A DNA stretch of 64,000 nucleotides from M30B66 sp040882555 (GTDB lineage: Bacteria > Bacteroidota > Bacteroidia > M30B66). The stretch is taken from NCBI GenBank assembly GCA_040882555.1, contig JBBEBC010000092.1:37359-101358 (forward strand), written 5' to 3'. The notes beneath the pieces are model-generated. The model made no database searches and had not been told where the DNA came from. It was given only the letters and a program-made list of their open reading frames with translations. A program made the position numbers and the translations under genes. Of the stretch, positions 51,589 through 60,994 are shown one piece after another. Positions within the stretch are counted from its first letter, which is position 1, and each line of letters starts with the position of its first letter.

Positions 51589-54500
51589 ATGATGAAAAAA
51601 TCTTTATCCGGACAATCTTATTTCATATCGTTTATGTTTAACAAGGTCATTTTTGCGGGGATATCATTCACTCTTTTTGCGGCACTTTCACTAAATGCTC
51701 AGGAGATTTGCGATAATGGAATTGATGACGATGGTGATAATTTAGTAGATGTCTTTGATCCAGATTGTCCTTGTGATGATCAAACGCTTCTTTGTCAGCC
51801 CTCATGCGAATTCGTTTCACCCGGGGGAGCACTAAATTTTACATCGCAATGGTCTAGCAACGACACTGTTCTGGCATATCAGAGCCCTCTTGTTGGTGAT
51901 ATAGACAATGACGGCGTTCCGGAAGTCCTTATCATGTCAACCAATTCACTGCAAACAGGAGATCCCCGAAGGGCAAAAAACATTCACATTATTAATGGTC
52001 AAACCGGTTTAACGGAACTTACCCTGATAACGCCATTTATGTCTTGGGTTGGACCAACTCCTTTTGCTTTAGCTGATATCGACGGAGATGGTTTTGGAGA
52101 AATTATTGTCGCTGCCATGGATCACCCCGACAATTTGCCTTCTGAACGTCGTAGATTATTTTGCTATGAGCACACCGGAGCGCTCAAATGGGTGAGCGAT
52201 TCAACATTTGGTAATGCTCTTACAGCTCGTTTTGGTTCTTCTATCGGAATTGCTGATTTTAATAGCGATGGCCAAGCTGAGGTGTATTTGTATAATAAAA
52301 TTTTTAATGCTCAAACTGGTGCATTATTGGTTTCTGGCAGCCCTACGGGCGGAAGAGGAATCATGTCAAACGAGAGTTTTGGTGATGTATCAAACGTAGT
52401 TGCCGCTGACATCACCAGCGACCCAGGACTTGAACTGGCTGCTGGAAATACAGTATATAATATAAATATCACCAATACCGCCGGTATTGCAGGAAATACC
52501 ATAAGCCCAATTACTATTGCTGGCAGAAACGATGGCTTTACCTCACTTGCTGATATTGACCTGGATGGTAATCTTGATATTGTTGTTTCTTCTCAAGGAA
52601 GCACAGGACAACTTTATGCATGGAATCCAAATAATGGTTCCCCTCAATTGATTGCTTCTATTAACTTTCCCAACACAGGAGGAAACTGGATAGGTGTGCC
52701 TTTTATTGGCGATATGGACAAAGATTGTCAACCAGAAATTGGGGTTACTCGATCAAGAAGAGTGTATGCCTTAGATTATAATGGAAGTACAACATTTGCC
52801 ATTAAGTGGACTTTGGTGACCTCTGATGCATCCGGTTTTACAGGTATTACCATGTTCGACTTTAACCAAGATGGAACTCAGGAATTGGTTTATAGGGATG
52901 AATCAAACTTGAGAATTATTGATGGAAGTGGAAGTACGCCCATTACTATTGGCACAAATCCTTGTGCCTCAGGCACAGGCGCTGAAATGGCTATTGTTGC
53001 AGACGTTGACGGAGATGGTCAGGCAGAAATATGTGTGAGCTGCGCTGTAAGCGGAGTGAACCTGGCAAGATTGCAAATTTTTGAATCTTCTGGTCAACCT
53101 TGGGCGCCTTGCCGAGATGTCTGGAATCAATACGGTTACTATAATGTAAACATCAACAATAACCTGAGCATCCCGATTCAACAACAACAACATCAGGTTT
53201 TACTTAGCACTATTACTTGTCCTTTTTATACGTGCAGTGAAAATAGACCTTTTAATACCTATTTAAGCCAATCAACCTTCCTAACACAAGAAGGCTGTCC
53301 AATTTACCCAGCTTCAGATGTTGCCTTATCATTGCCTTCATCATCTTGTAATGGCTCAGCAGCTTATAACTTGAGCCTCACCGTTACTAACGTAGGCGGC
53401 GCTCCTTCAGACTCAGGCTACCCAATTCGCTTTTATGCCGGAAATCCTTTTACTGGAACAGCTATTCCCATCCCGGTGGTAAGCGGACCAAATGCAACTG
53501 GCGGAGCCATTGAAGCAGGCGATTTTGAAACATTGAATTTTACCCTAGATATTTCAGACCCAGAAAAGCCCTTTTCTCTCTTCGTCTTACTCAATGACAA
53601 CGGAAATACTGCTTCTCCTTTTAATTTTCCTTTGAGCTTGCTTCCCGAATGTAACTATGGCGACAATGTTATATCTATCGCGAATATTGATTGTTGCCCT
53701 TTTGGAGATTTAGCTATCACGAATGTTGATCCTGCTTCTGCAGAATTCTGCGAAGGCGAAAATGCACTATTTACTGTTACAGCGAGTAGTTCGGTAGGTT
53801 TAACTGCAGCTATTTACACATGGACTTTTCCTGATAATTCTGAAATCGTGAATGATTCGGTGCTGGTTTCTGAATCAGGAACTTATCTTGTTACAGTTAA
53901 AGATGATGCTCAATGTTCAGTGAGCGAAACGGTTAATGTTATTGCTATTCTTTTACCAACTGAAGCTGCAGCTGGAGAGAATCAACAGGTTTGTGAAGAT
54001 TTTACTTCTCTCGAAGGAAATTTACCCATTATAGGAGCCGGAGTTTGGTCTCTTTTAAGCGGAAGCGCCGTAATTCAAAATCCAACTTCAGCAACAACTG
54101 CCATCAGTGATATCGCGCTGGGAATTAGTGAGTTTGTTTGGACAATCACCAATGGAAGCGATTGTGTTTCGAGCGACACGGTTAGCATTGAACGAATTCC
54201 TGCTCCAGATAATTCTCTTGCAGGCGATGATCAGCAGGTTTGTGTCGACATTGCTCAGCTAAATGCAAATAGCCCAAGTAGTGGTTCTGGTACTTGGATT
54301 TTAGTTTCGGGCTCAGGAATTATTGCTGATGCAAACTTATCATCTACCTCTGTTTCAGACCTGGGCGAAGGATTGAACGTATTTCGCTGGTCAATTTCAA
54401 ATGGTATTTGTACACCTTCGGTGGATGATATTACGATAGAACGTTTTATCCAGCCAACAACTGCTTTAGCAGGCGATGATCAGCAACTTTGTGCTTCAAG

Positions 54501-57500
54501 TACTTCGCTCGATGCAACTTTGCCTTCAACAGGAACAGGAAATTGGACTTTTTTGACTGGTACAGGAACCTTGAGTAATTCTGCTGATCCTCAAACAGAT
54601 GTGAGTGACCTTGGGCTTGGAATTACTCAAATTATATGGACTGTCGCCAATGGAAATTGCTCACTTGTAACTGATACTATTTCGATTCAAGTTGATGAAA
54701 ATCCTTCTCAAGCAAGTGTTGGCATTGATTTACAAATCTGCAGCGATGCTGCATCACTTTCTGCAACTGAGCCTTTAGTTGGAACCGGAAATTGGACTGT
54801 ATCACCTTTAGGTGCTTCAATCACAAATCCAACGAATGCAAACACTGCTGTAAACTCTATCCCTTTTGGGAATTCTGCATTTACCTGGATAGTGAGCAAC
54901 GGCGTTTGTCCACCAACAACCGCAATCCAGAATGTTCAAAGAGATGAACCGCCTTCAACAGCAATTGCCGGAGTAGATTCTGCTCTGTGCGGTAATTCAC
55001 TTTCTTTAAACGCTGAAATTCCTTCTAATGGAACAGGAGTTTGGTCTATTTCATCCGGCTCAGCTACAATTGCTGATTCAAGTAATAATCAAACACTCAT
55101 ATCAGAACTTGCTTTTGCTCAAAATATACTCGAGTGGACCGTAAGCAATGGCGTTTGTCCACCTTCGGTTGATCAAGTTGAAATAACGGCATTTGAAAAC
55201 CCAAGTCCTGTTGATGCAGGTGAGGATCAATCTATTTGTGAAGACAATACCACTCTTAATGCCGTTTTACCAAATACAGGAAGTGGCACTTGGTCTATTA
55301 TAAGCGGCACGGCTACCATTTCAAATGCGAACAATAATGCATCAACACTCACAGGAATTGCCATCGGAACGGTTGTTCTGAGGTGGACTGTTACAAATGG
55401 TCCGTGCGAGGAGTTCGATGAAATATCCATCACGCGAAGCGAAAACCCTTCTCCTGCTTCAGCTGGAATTGACCAAACACTTTGTGGTACTTCAACATTA
55501 CTCGAAGCAGAAACACCTGTAACAGGAATAGGTACTTGGCAAATACTTTCAGGAACAGCGACTCTAAGCAACGTAAATGATCCAAACGATCAGGTTTCGG
55601 GACTTTCAATAGGCATTAACGAACTTGTTTGGGTTATTTCTAATGGCGCTTGTCCAACTGAATCTGATACTTTAACAATTACCGTTAACGAAGATCCGGT
55701 TGAGCCGCAAGCTGGAGCAGATCAATCAATATGTGAAACCTTCACTACGTTAAATGCAAGCTCTCCTGCAATTGGAACTGGAACATGGTCAATCGTAAGT
55801 GGCACAGGAACAATTGCCGATCCGGCAGATCCCATTTCAGAAGTAACAGGCATCGACGTTGGAATAACCGTTTTGCGTTGGACTATCGTAAATGGATCTT
55901 GCGAAGTATTCGATCAAGTTTCCATCACGCGAAGCGAAAATCCATCCCCTGCTTTAGCAGGAGAAAACCAAGAAATTTGCGAAGGCTCAGATATTCAACT
56001 AAATGCAAATACACCTTCCATCGGAACAGGGCTTTGGTCAATATCATCTGGAATAGCTTCAATTACTGACCCTTCAGATAGTCAAACCGAAGTTTCTTCC
56101 TTATCCACCGGAACGGTGACATTTATATGGACAATAAGCAACGGTGCTTGTTTACCTTCTGCAGATAGCATTACAGTAACTATTTCTGAAAATAATGCAT
56201 TTGCTGATGCTGGTGGCGATGTTGAAATATGCGCAGATACAGTAACTATCAATGCCGCAAACCCTATTTCAGGTTCTGGCGCTTGGCAAGTAATTAGCGG
56301 AAGTGGCGACCTATCAAATCCAGATAGTCAATCTAGCCTTATTTCTAATTTAAATCCAGGCACTACAACCTTGCTATGGACTGTTACAAACGGAGCTTGT
56401 CCTGAGCTCAGCGACGAATTAGTAATTACGGTTAATGACTTGCCTTCACAGGCCGATGCGGGCGCTGACCAGCAACTTTGTTCTGACCTAACATCCCTCG
56501 CTGCTGAAACCCCAACTACAGGTTCGGGAATTTGGACAGTAGTTTCTGGAAATGGTATATTTGAAGATGCTCAAAATCCACAAACCAATGTAAGTGGCTT
56601 GGATGAAGGCGTAAATGTGCTTCAGTGGACAATAAGCAGCGGCACTTGCCCGCCAAACTCCGATCAGGTAGTTATTACTCGAGATTCAGTAGCAGCTTTT
56701 GCAAATGCTGGTGCTGATTTGGAGATTTGCGGCAGTGAAACAACAGAACTTCAGGCATTTGAACCCAATCCGGGTTCAGGAACTTGGACCATTATTTCTG
56801 GCGATGCTACATTGAGCGATGCTACTAATCCCAACTCTGAGATTACTCCGAACGGCTTTGGTTTGGTTACTTTAGTTTGGACTGTTATTACAGGTAACTG
56901 CCCTGAAACATCTGATACATTGATAGTAACGAACTTTGAGCCTCCATCAGCAGCAAATGCAGGAGTGGATAGTGCCTTGTGTTCGACAAATTATTTCCTG
57001 AATGCCGAGATTCCTGTTGTAGGAATAGGAGCTTGGTCAACTACTGGTTCAGGAATATTCGCTAACCCTTCTGCTTCAACTACTGAAGTAAGCATGCTTT
57101 CAATGGGTGAGAACGTAATTATCTGGACGGTCACCAATGGTTCTTGTCCCGCAAATAGCGATTCATTGGTACTAAATGTTGCCAAAAAGCCAATCACACC
57201 AAATGCAGGTCCCGATTTAAGCGTTTGTGATGATAACGCAGTTCTTTCGGCAGGAGAACCAGTTGCAGGAAGTGGAACTTGGACTTTAATTTCAGGAAGC
57301 GCTGTAATTGCTGATGTGAACTCTCCAAACTCTGCTGTTTCTGGTTTGGTGCCAGGAATTGCCATATTACGTTGGACAGTTTCAAGCGGAGATTGTGAAG
57401 TATTTGATGAAATGCAAATTCTAAGATCTGAACCGCCTTCCATCGCAAATGCTGGAAATGATATTGCAGTATGTTCAGAAACGGCTACCTTAAATGCAGA

Positions 57501-60045
57501 ACTTCCTTTAGTTGGAACAGGAACTTGGTCGCTTTTAAGTGGCACTGCTTCATTTGAAAATTCAGGAGACCCCTCAACAGAAGTTTCAGGCTTGGCGAGC
57601 GGAGAAAATGTTTTTCAATGGACAATTACTTCAGGTTCTTGCAAACCTTCAACAGATAATGTAACGGTAACAAGAGATACAACAGTTTTACCAGCAGATG
57701 CGGGAGATCCAATTGTAACATGTTCAGATACGGCAATTCTTGGTGCAACACCTTCTTCTAATGGATTCTGGACCGTTTTGGACGGAATCGCTGTGATTGC
57801 TGACCTTAACAATCCTTTGTCTGAAGTTTCAGGTCTTGTGGTTGGCACCGTTACACTTTTGTGGACAGTTCCAGAAAATGGAAACTGCCCTGAAACCATA
57901 GATGAAATAACAATCACTCGTCTAGAAGCCCCGAGTGCTGCCATTGCTGGGGAAGACATGATGATATGTGATGATGAAATTACACTTTCGGCAAATGTTC
58001 CTACTGTTGGAACTGGCATGTGGGAAGTGATTAGCGGAAATGCGATTCTGCTTGATCCTTCTAATGCAACAACTACAGCAACTGATCTTGAGCTTGGAAA
58101 CAATGTGTTTGAGTGGAGAATAACAAATGGAGTTTGTCCACCAGAATCTGATGAAATTACCATAGCCAGAGGTGATACAGCTTTCGCTGGAAACGATATT
58201 ACTTTATGCGATAGTTCAGCAACTCTTTCGGCTGTTTTACCAGCTGGTTTATCTGGTTTTTGGACAGTTGCAAGTGGCTCTGGAGTTTTTAGTGATTCTA
58301 CATCAGCAACTTCAATAGTAGATTCATTAGGTGAAGGAGAAAACATCTTCGTTTGGACAATCCTCGGAGGTTTTTGTCCTGATTCAACCGATGAGGTGAT
58401 TGTAAATCGTTCATGCAATACACCACCTAGTATTACGAATGATGAGTTTACTGTTGATGAAGATTCGACCTTAAGCGGTTCATTTATTACCGACGATGTT
58501 GACCCAGATGGAACAACCTTAACCGCAGATACAGTTCTGATTCAACAACCTTCAAACGGAACGGTGATTGTGAACTCCGATGGAACATTCATTTACACTC
58601 CCGATCCCAATTATTTTGGTCTTGACACCTTCATTGTAGCGGTTTGCGATAGTGGTTTACCACTTCCAATTATTTGCGGAAATGATACCATTATCATAAA
58701 CGTGTTGCCAATCAATGATCCGCCTGCTATTGTAAATGATACCCTTTCAGGAAATCCGGGAGCTACAATTTCTGGAAATATCAACGATAACAATTCAGAT
58801 ATAGATAATGATGAGTTGGTGGCAAACACTACGCCAATTTCAGGACCAAGCAGCGGAACGATAGTGTTGCAACCAGACGGTTCATTTATTTATACTCCTA
58901 ACGAAGGATTTATTGGCTCAGATACCATCGTGGTGCTTATTTGTGAGGGCCCTGATATTCCACCTGAAGAATGTTACCCGGATACAATTTTCATAAATAT
59001 TGGAGAGGAAGAACTAATGGCAAATGCTGGTCCTGACCAGATAATTTGTGGAAATATAACTGCGCTTTCAGCGGAAGATCCTGCTCCTAACACAGGAACA
59101 TGGTCTATTGCTTCTGGCTCTGGAACTTTTGCTAATCAAAATGACCCTGAAACCACGGTTAGTGCTCTTGCTGAAGGAGATAATGTGTTTATTTGGACAG
59201 TGAATTCTGGAAATGCCTCTGTTACCGATACGGTTATCATCACCTCAAACCCTGCTGCAGCTCCGGCATTTGCTGGAGAAGATCAGATTGTATGCGGCAC
59301 AGAAGTAACACTTTCGGGTAGCGATCCTGCTCAAGGCGCTATCCTTTGGGAACTTGTTACTGGCGAAGGAGAAATTTCCAACCCTCAAGAAGTTAGCATT
59401 CTAGTAAATAACCTTCAAACAGGGATCAACCAGCTGACTTACACCACCACTCTTGGCGAATGCACTTCAACCGACACGGTTAATATTACAAGTATTACAC
59501 AAGGTGTGGTTTCGCTTTCAGCGGATACCTCTGTCTGCCCAGACTATGGAAGTATAACAATAACAGGTACAAGCTCAAATCCTGAAGGTTTTTGGACCGT
59601 AACCCAGGGCTCTGCTATTTTCAGTAACGAAACTCAGGCTACGACAAATGTTTCAGGCATAGCCCCAGGCTCAAATGTGCTTGTTTTTACAACGGGCCAA
59701 AGTCCATGTGCAGCTTCTGATAGCATACAGATTTTGCTTCTAGCTGATGAGAATGCCTTATGTGGAGAGATTTTTATTCCAGAAGGGTTTTCTCCAAACG
59801 GAGACCTTTCTAACGACCTATTTGTAATCTACGGTGTTGAAGGCAAACAGGTTAATATCAAGGTTTTCAACCGATGGGGAAATTTAGTTTATGAAAGTGA
59901 TTCTTACCAAAATAACTGGGATGGAGTATGCACTACAGGAGGAGTTTTGTTTGGAGAACAACTCCCTGAAGCAACATATTACTATCTTGTGCAAATTGAA
60001 GGAGAAAATGAAACAAGAAAAGGCTATCTCACACTTTGGCGCTAA
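51589..60045 (+). CDS. Giant T9SS surface protein: beta-propeller, about 21 Ig-like repeats, type B CTD
   Basis: This 2818-residue protein has a signal peptide (ending LSLNAQ) and EICDNGIDDDGDNLVD. Seven canonical FG-GAP-like calcium loops plus one degenerate one (such as DIDNDGVPEV, DIDGDGFGEI, DFNSDGQAEV) span about 100-480, consistent with a beta-propeller. A CARDB-like and a PKD-like module come next. About 21 repeats of roughly 83 residues then follow the pattern AG.DQ.(I/V)C...L.A..P..GTGTW.I.SG...WT(V/I)(S/T)NG.C. Two cadherin-like modules (VDEDSTLSG..., FIYTPDPNYFG) interrupt them near 2275-2480. The C-terminus is a type B gliding-motility sorting domain (FIPEGFSPNGDLSNDLFVI, KVFNRWGNLVYES, YYYLVQIEG). 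porP/sprF follows after 19 bp. Probably an adhesin. Confidence 0.9.
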   Translation: MMKKSLSGQSYFISFMFNKVIFAGISFTLFAALSLNAQEICDNGIDDDGDNLVDVFDPDCPCDDQTLLCQPSCEFVSPGGALNFTSQWSSNDTVLAYQSPLVGDIDNDGVPEVLIMSTNSLQTGDPRRAKNIHIINGQTGLTELTLITPFMSWVGPTPFALADIDGDGFGEIIVAAMDHPDNLPSERRRLFCYEHTGALKWVSDSTFGNALTARFGSSIGIADFNSDGQAEVYLYNKIFNAQTGALLVSGSPTGGRGIMSNESFGDVSNVVAADITSDPGLELAAGNTVYNINITNTAGIAGNTISPITIAGRNDGFTSLADIDLDGNLDIVVSSQGSTGQLYAWNPNNGSPQLIASINFPNTGGNWIGVPFIGDMDKDCQPEIGVTRSRRVYALDYNGSTTFAIKWTLVTSDASGFTGITMFDFNQDGTQELVYRDESNLRIIDGSGSTPITIGTNPCASGTGAEMAIVADVDGDGQAEICVSCAVSGVNLARLQIFESSGQPWAPCRDVWNQYGYYNVNINNNLSIPIQQQQHQVLLSTITCPFYTCSENRPFNTYLSQSTFLTQEGCPIYPASDVALSLPSSSCNGSAAYNLSLTVTNVGGAPSDSGYPIRFYAGNPFTGTAIPIPVVSGPNATGGAIEAGDFETLNFTLDISDPEKPFSLFVLLNDNGNTASPFNFPLSLLPECNYGDNVISIANIDCCPFGDLAITNVDPASAEFCEGENALFTVTASSSVGLTAAIYTWTFPDNSEIVNDSVLVSESGTYLVTVKDDAQCSVSETVNVIAILLPTEAAAGENQQVCEDFTSLEGNLPIIGAGVWSLLSGSAVIQNPTSATTAISDIALGISEFVWTITNGSDCVSSDTVSIERIPAPDNSLAGDDQQVCVDIAQLNANSPSSGSGTWILVSGSGIIADANLSSTSVSDLGEGLNVFRWSISNGICTPSVDDITIERFIQPTTALAGDDQQLCASSTSLDATLPSTGTGNWTFLTGTGTLSNSADPQTDVSDLGLGITQIIWTVANGNCSLVTDTISIQVDENPSQASVGIDLQICSDAASLSATEPLVGTGNWTVSPLGASITNPTNANTAVNSIPFGNSAFTWIVSNGVCPPTTAIQNVQRDEPPSTAIAGVDSALCGNSLSLNAEIPSNGTGVWSISSGSATIADSSNNQTLISELAFAQNILEWTVSNGVCPPSVDQVEITAFENPSPVDAGEDQSICEDNTTLNAVLPNTGSGTWSIISGTATISNANNNASTLTGIAIGTVVLRWTVTNGPCEEFDEISITRSENPSPASAGIDQTLCGTSTLLEAETPVTGIGTWQILSGTATLSNVNDPNDQVSGLSIGINELVWVISNGACPTESDTLTITVNEDPVEPQAGADQSICETFTTLNASSPAIGTGTWSIVSGTGTIADPADPISEVTGIDVGITVLRWTIVNGSCEVFDQVSITRSENPSPALAGENQEICEGSDIQLNANTPSIGTGLWSISSGIASITDPSDSQTEVSSLSTGTVTFIWTISNGACLPSADSITVTISENNAFADAGGDVEICADTVTINAANPISGSGAWQVISGSGDLSNPDSQSSLISNLNPGTTTLLWTVTNGACPELSDELVITVNDLPSQADAGADQQLCSDLTSLAAETPTTGSGIWTVVSGNGIFEDAQNPQTNVSGLDEGVNVLQWTISSGTCPPNSDQVVITRDSVAAFANAGADLEICGSETTELQAFEPNPGSGTWTIISGDATLSDATNPNSEITPNGFGLVTLVWTVITGNCPETSDTLIVTNFEPPSAANAGVDSALCSTNYFLNAEIPVVGIGAWSTTGSGIFANPSASTTEVSMLSMGENVIIWTVTNGSCPANSDSLVLNVAKKPITPNAGPDLSVCDDNAVLSAGEPVAGSGTWTLISGSAVIADVNSPNSAVSGLVPGIAILRWTVSSGDCEVFDEMQILRSEPPSIANAGNDIAVCSETATLNAELPLVGTGTWSLLSGTASFENSGDPSTEVSGLASGENVFQWTITSGSCKPSTDNVTVTRDTTVLPADAGDPIVTCSDTAILGATPSSNGFWTVLDGIAVIADLNNPLSEVSGLVVGTVTLLWTVPENGNCPETIDEITITRLEAPSAAIAGEDMMICDDEITLSANVPTVGTGMWEVISGNAILLDPSNATTTATDLELGNNVFEWRITNGVCPPESDEITIARGDTAFAGNDITLCDSSATLSAVLPAGLSGFWTVASGSGVFSDSTSATSIVDSLGEGENIFVWTILGGFCPDSTDEVIVNRSCNTPPSITNDEFTVDEDSTLSGSFITDDVDPDGTTLTADTVLIQQPSNGTVIVNSDGTFIYTPDPNYFGLDTFIVAVCDSGLPLPIICGNDTIIINVLPINDPPAIVNDTLSGNPGATISGNINDNNSDIDNDELVANTTPISGPSSGTIVLQPDGSFIYTPNEGFIGSDTIVVLICEGPDIPPEECYPDTIFINIGEEELMANAGPDQIICGNITALSAEDPAPNTGTWSIASGSGTFANQNDPETTVSALAEGDNVFIWTVNSGNASVTDTVIITSNPAAAPAFAGEDQIVCGTEVTLSGSDPAQGAILWELVTGEGEISNPQEVSILVNNLQTGINQLTYTTTLGECTSTDTVNITSITQGVVSLSADTSVCPDYGSITITGTSSNPEGFWTVTQGSAIFSNETQATTNVSGIAPGSNVLVFTTGQSPCAASDSIQILLLADENALCGEIFIPEGFSPNGDLSNDLFVIYGVEGKQVNIKVFNRWGNLVYESDSYQNNWDGVCTTGGVLFGEQLPEATYYYLVQIEGENETRKGYLTLWR

Positions 60046-60064
60046 TCAATGAACTCCTAATAAA

Positions 60065-60985
60065 ATGAAAAAGATTCTTTTAATTCTTGTTCTTCTTGTT
60101 TCGGGGTTTGTTAGCAAAGCCCAACAAGATCCCATGTACAGTATGTACATGTTTAACCACATGGCAATTAATCCTGCTTATGCAGGTTCGCTCGATCACC
60201 TTCAGGCTGTAGGTTTGTTTCGTAGGCAATGGCTCGATTTCCCGGGTTCTCCTAGAACAGCTAACCTTACAGTTCATGCACCAACTAAAAATGAACAGGT
60301 TGGTTTGGGCTTTTCGTTTGTTAATGATCAAGTAGGTGATATGTCAACCAACGCTTTCATGGCGGCATACGCCTATCATCTGAAGTTTAAAAAGAGTAGG
60401 TTATCACTCGGACTTCAAGCAGGAGCTAGAAATTTTAGTCTTAATTTGAATGAAATCCAATTGAGCCCTGACCAAGGTTTTGATGAAGCTTTTCAAGGTA
60501 ATATTAGCCAGTGGAGCTTCAATTTCGGAGCCGGCGCCTTTTGGTACTCTGATAATTGGTATGTAAGTTTAGGTATTCCCAATCTTAGGAATAATATCAT
60601 CAGCGCTCAGCAAGTCCAAACAACTTATGTAGCGCGTAATAGAACTCATGCAAACTTAAGTGCCGGTTTTGTAACAGAGCTATCGCCAATCTTCAAGCTT
60701 AAGCCTTCATTTATGATTAAGCAGGTTGCAGGAGCTCCTGTTCAAGTTGATTTGAATGCAAACTTATATTGGTTAGACATTATAGGTTTGGGTCTTTCTT
60801 ACCGAAGTGGCGATGCGCTAGTGACTTTGCTCGAGATTCAGCTTAACAGAAACTTACGAATAGGTTATGCCTACGATCAAACCGTTTCCAAACTTTCAGG
60901 AAATGTGGGAGGAACCCATGAAATCATGCTAAGAACAGATTTCGGCTTCAACAAAAACAAAACATTGACACCTCGCTATTTCTAA
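60065..60985 (+). CDS. PorP/SprF-family T9SS outer-membrane protein
   Basis: This 306-residue outer-membrane barrel has a signal peptide (ending VSKAQQ). MYSMYMFNHMAINPAYAGSL (residues 25-44) is the PorP/SprF signature. RRQWLDFPGSPRTANLTVHA, VGLGFSFVNDQVGDM and INKHHFAAA-type strands (here MAAYAYHLKFKKSRLSLGLQ) continue the family pattern. SprF-like proteins are paired with type B CTD adhesins and assist their export or attachment. It lies 19 bp after the giant and 9 bp before the OmpA-type gene, a common three-gene layout in Bacteroidota. Confidence 0.93.
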   Translation: MKKILLILVLLVSGFVSKAQQDPMYSMYMFNHMAINPAYAGSLDHLQAVGLFRRQWLDFPGSPRTANLTVHAPTKNEQVGLGFSFVNDQVGDMSTNAFMAAYAYHLKFKKSRLSLGLQAGARNFSLNLNEIQLSPDQGFDEAFQGNISQWSFNFGAGAFWYSDNWYVSLGIPNLRNNIISAQQVQTTYVARNRTHANLSAGFVTELSPIFKLKPSFMIKQVAGAPVQVDLNANLYWLDIIGLGLSYRSGDALVTLLEIQLNRNLRIGYAYDQTVSKLSGNVGGTHEIMLRTDFGFNKNKTLTPRYF

Positions 60986-60994
60986 GTAGAAATT

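Noticed and set aside
57615..58418. Long open frame (267 codons) on the minus strand inside the giant adhesin gene
   Set aside because: It is antisense to clear repeat coding sequence, has no family motif, and similar antisense frames recur across the same repeats, as expected from the repeat composition.
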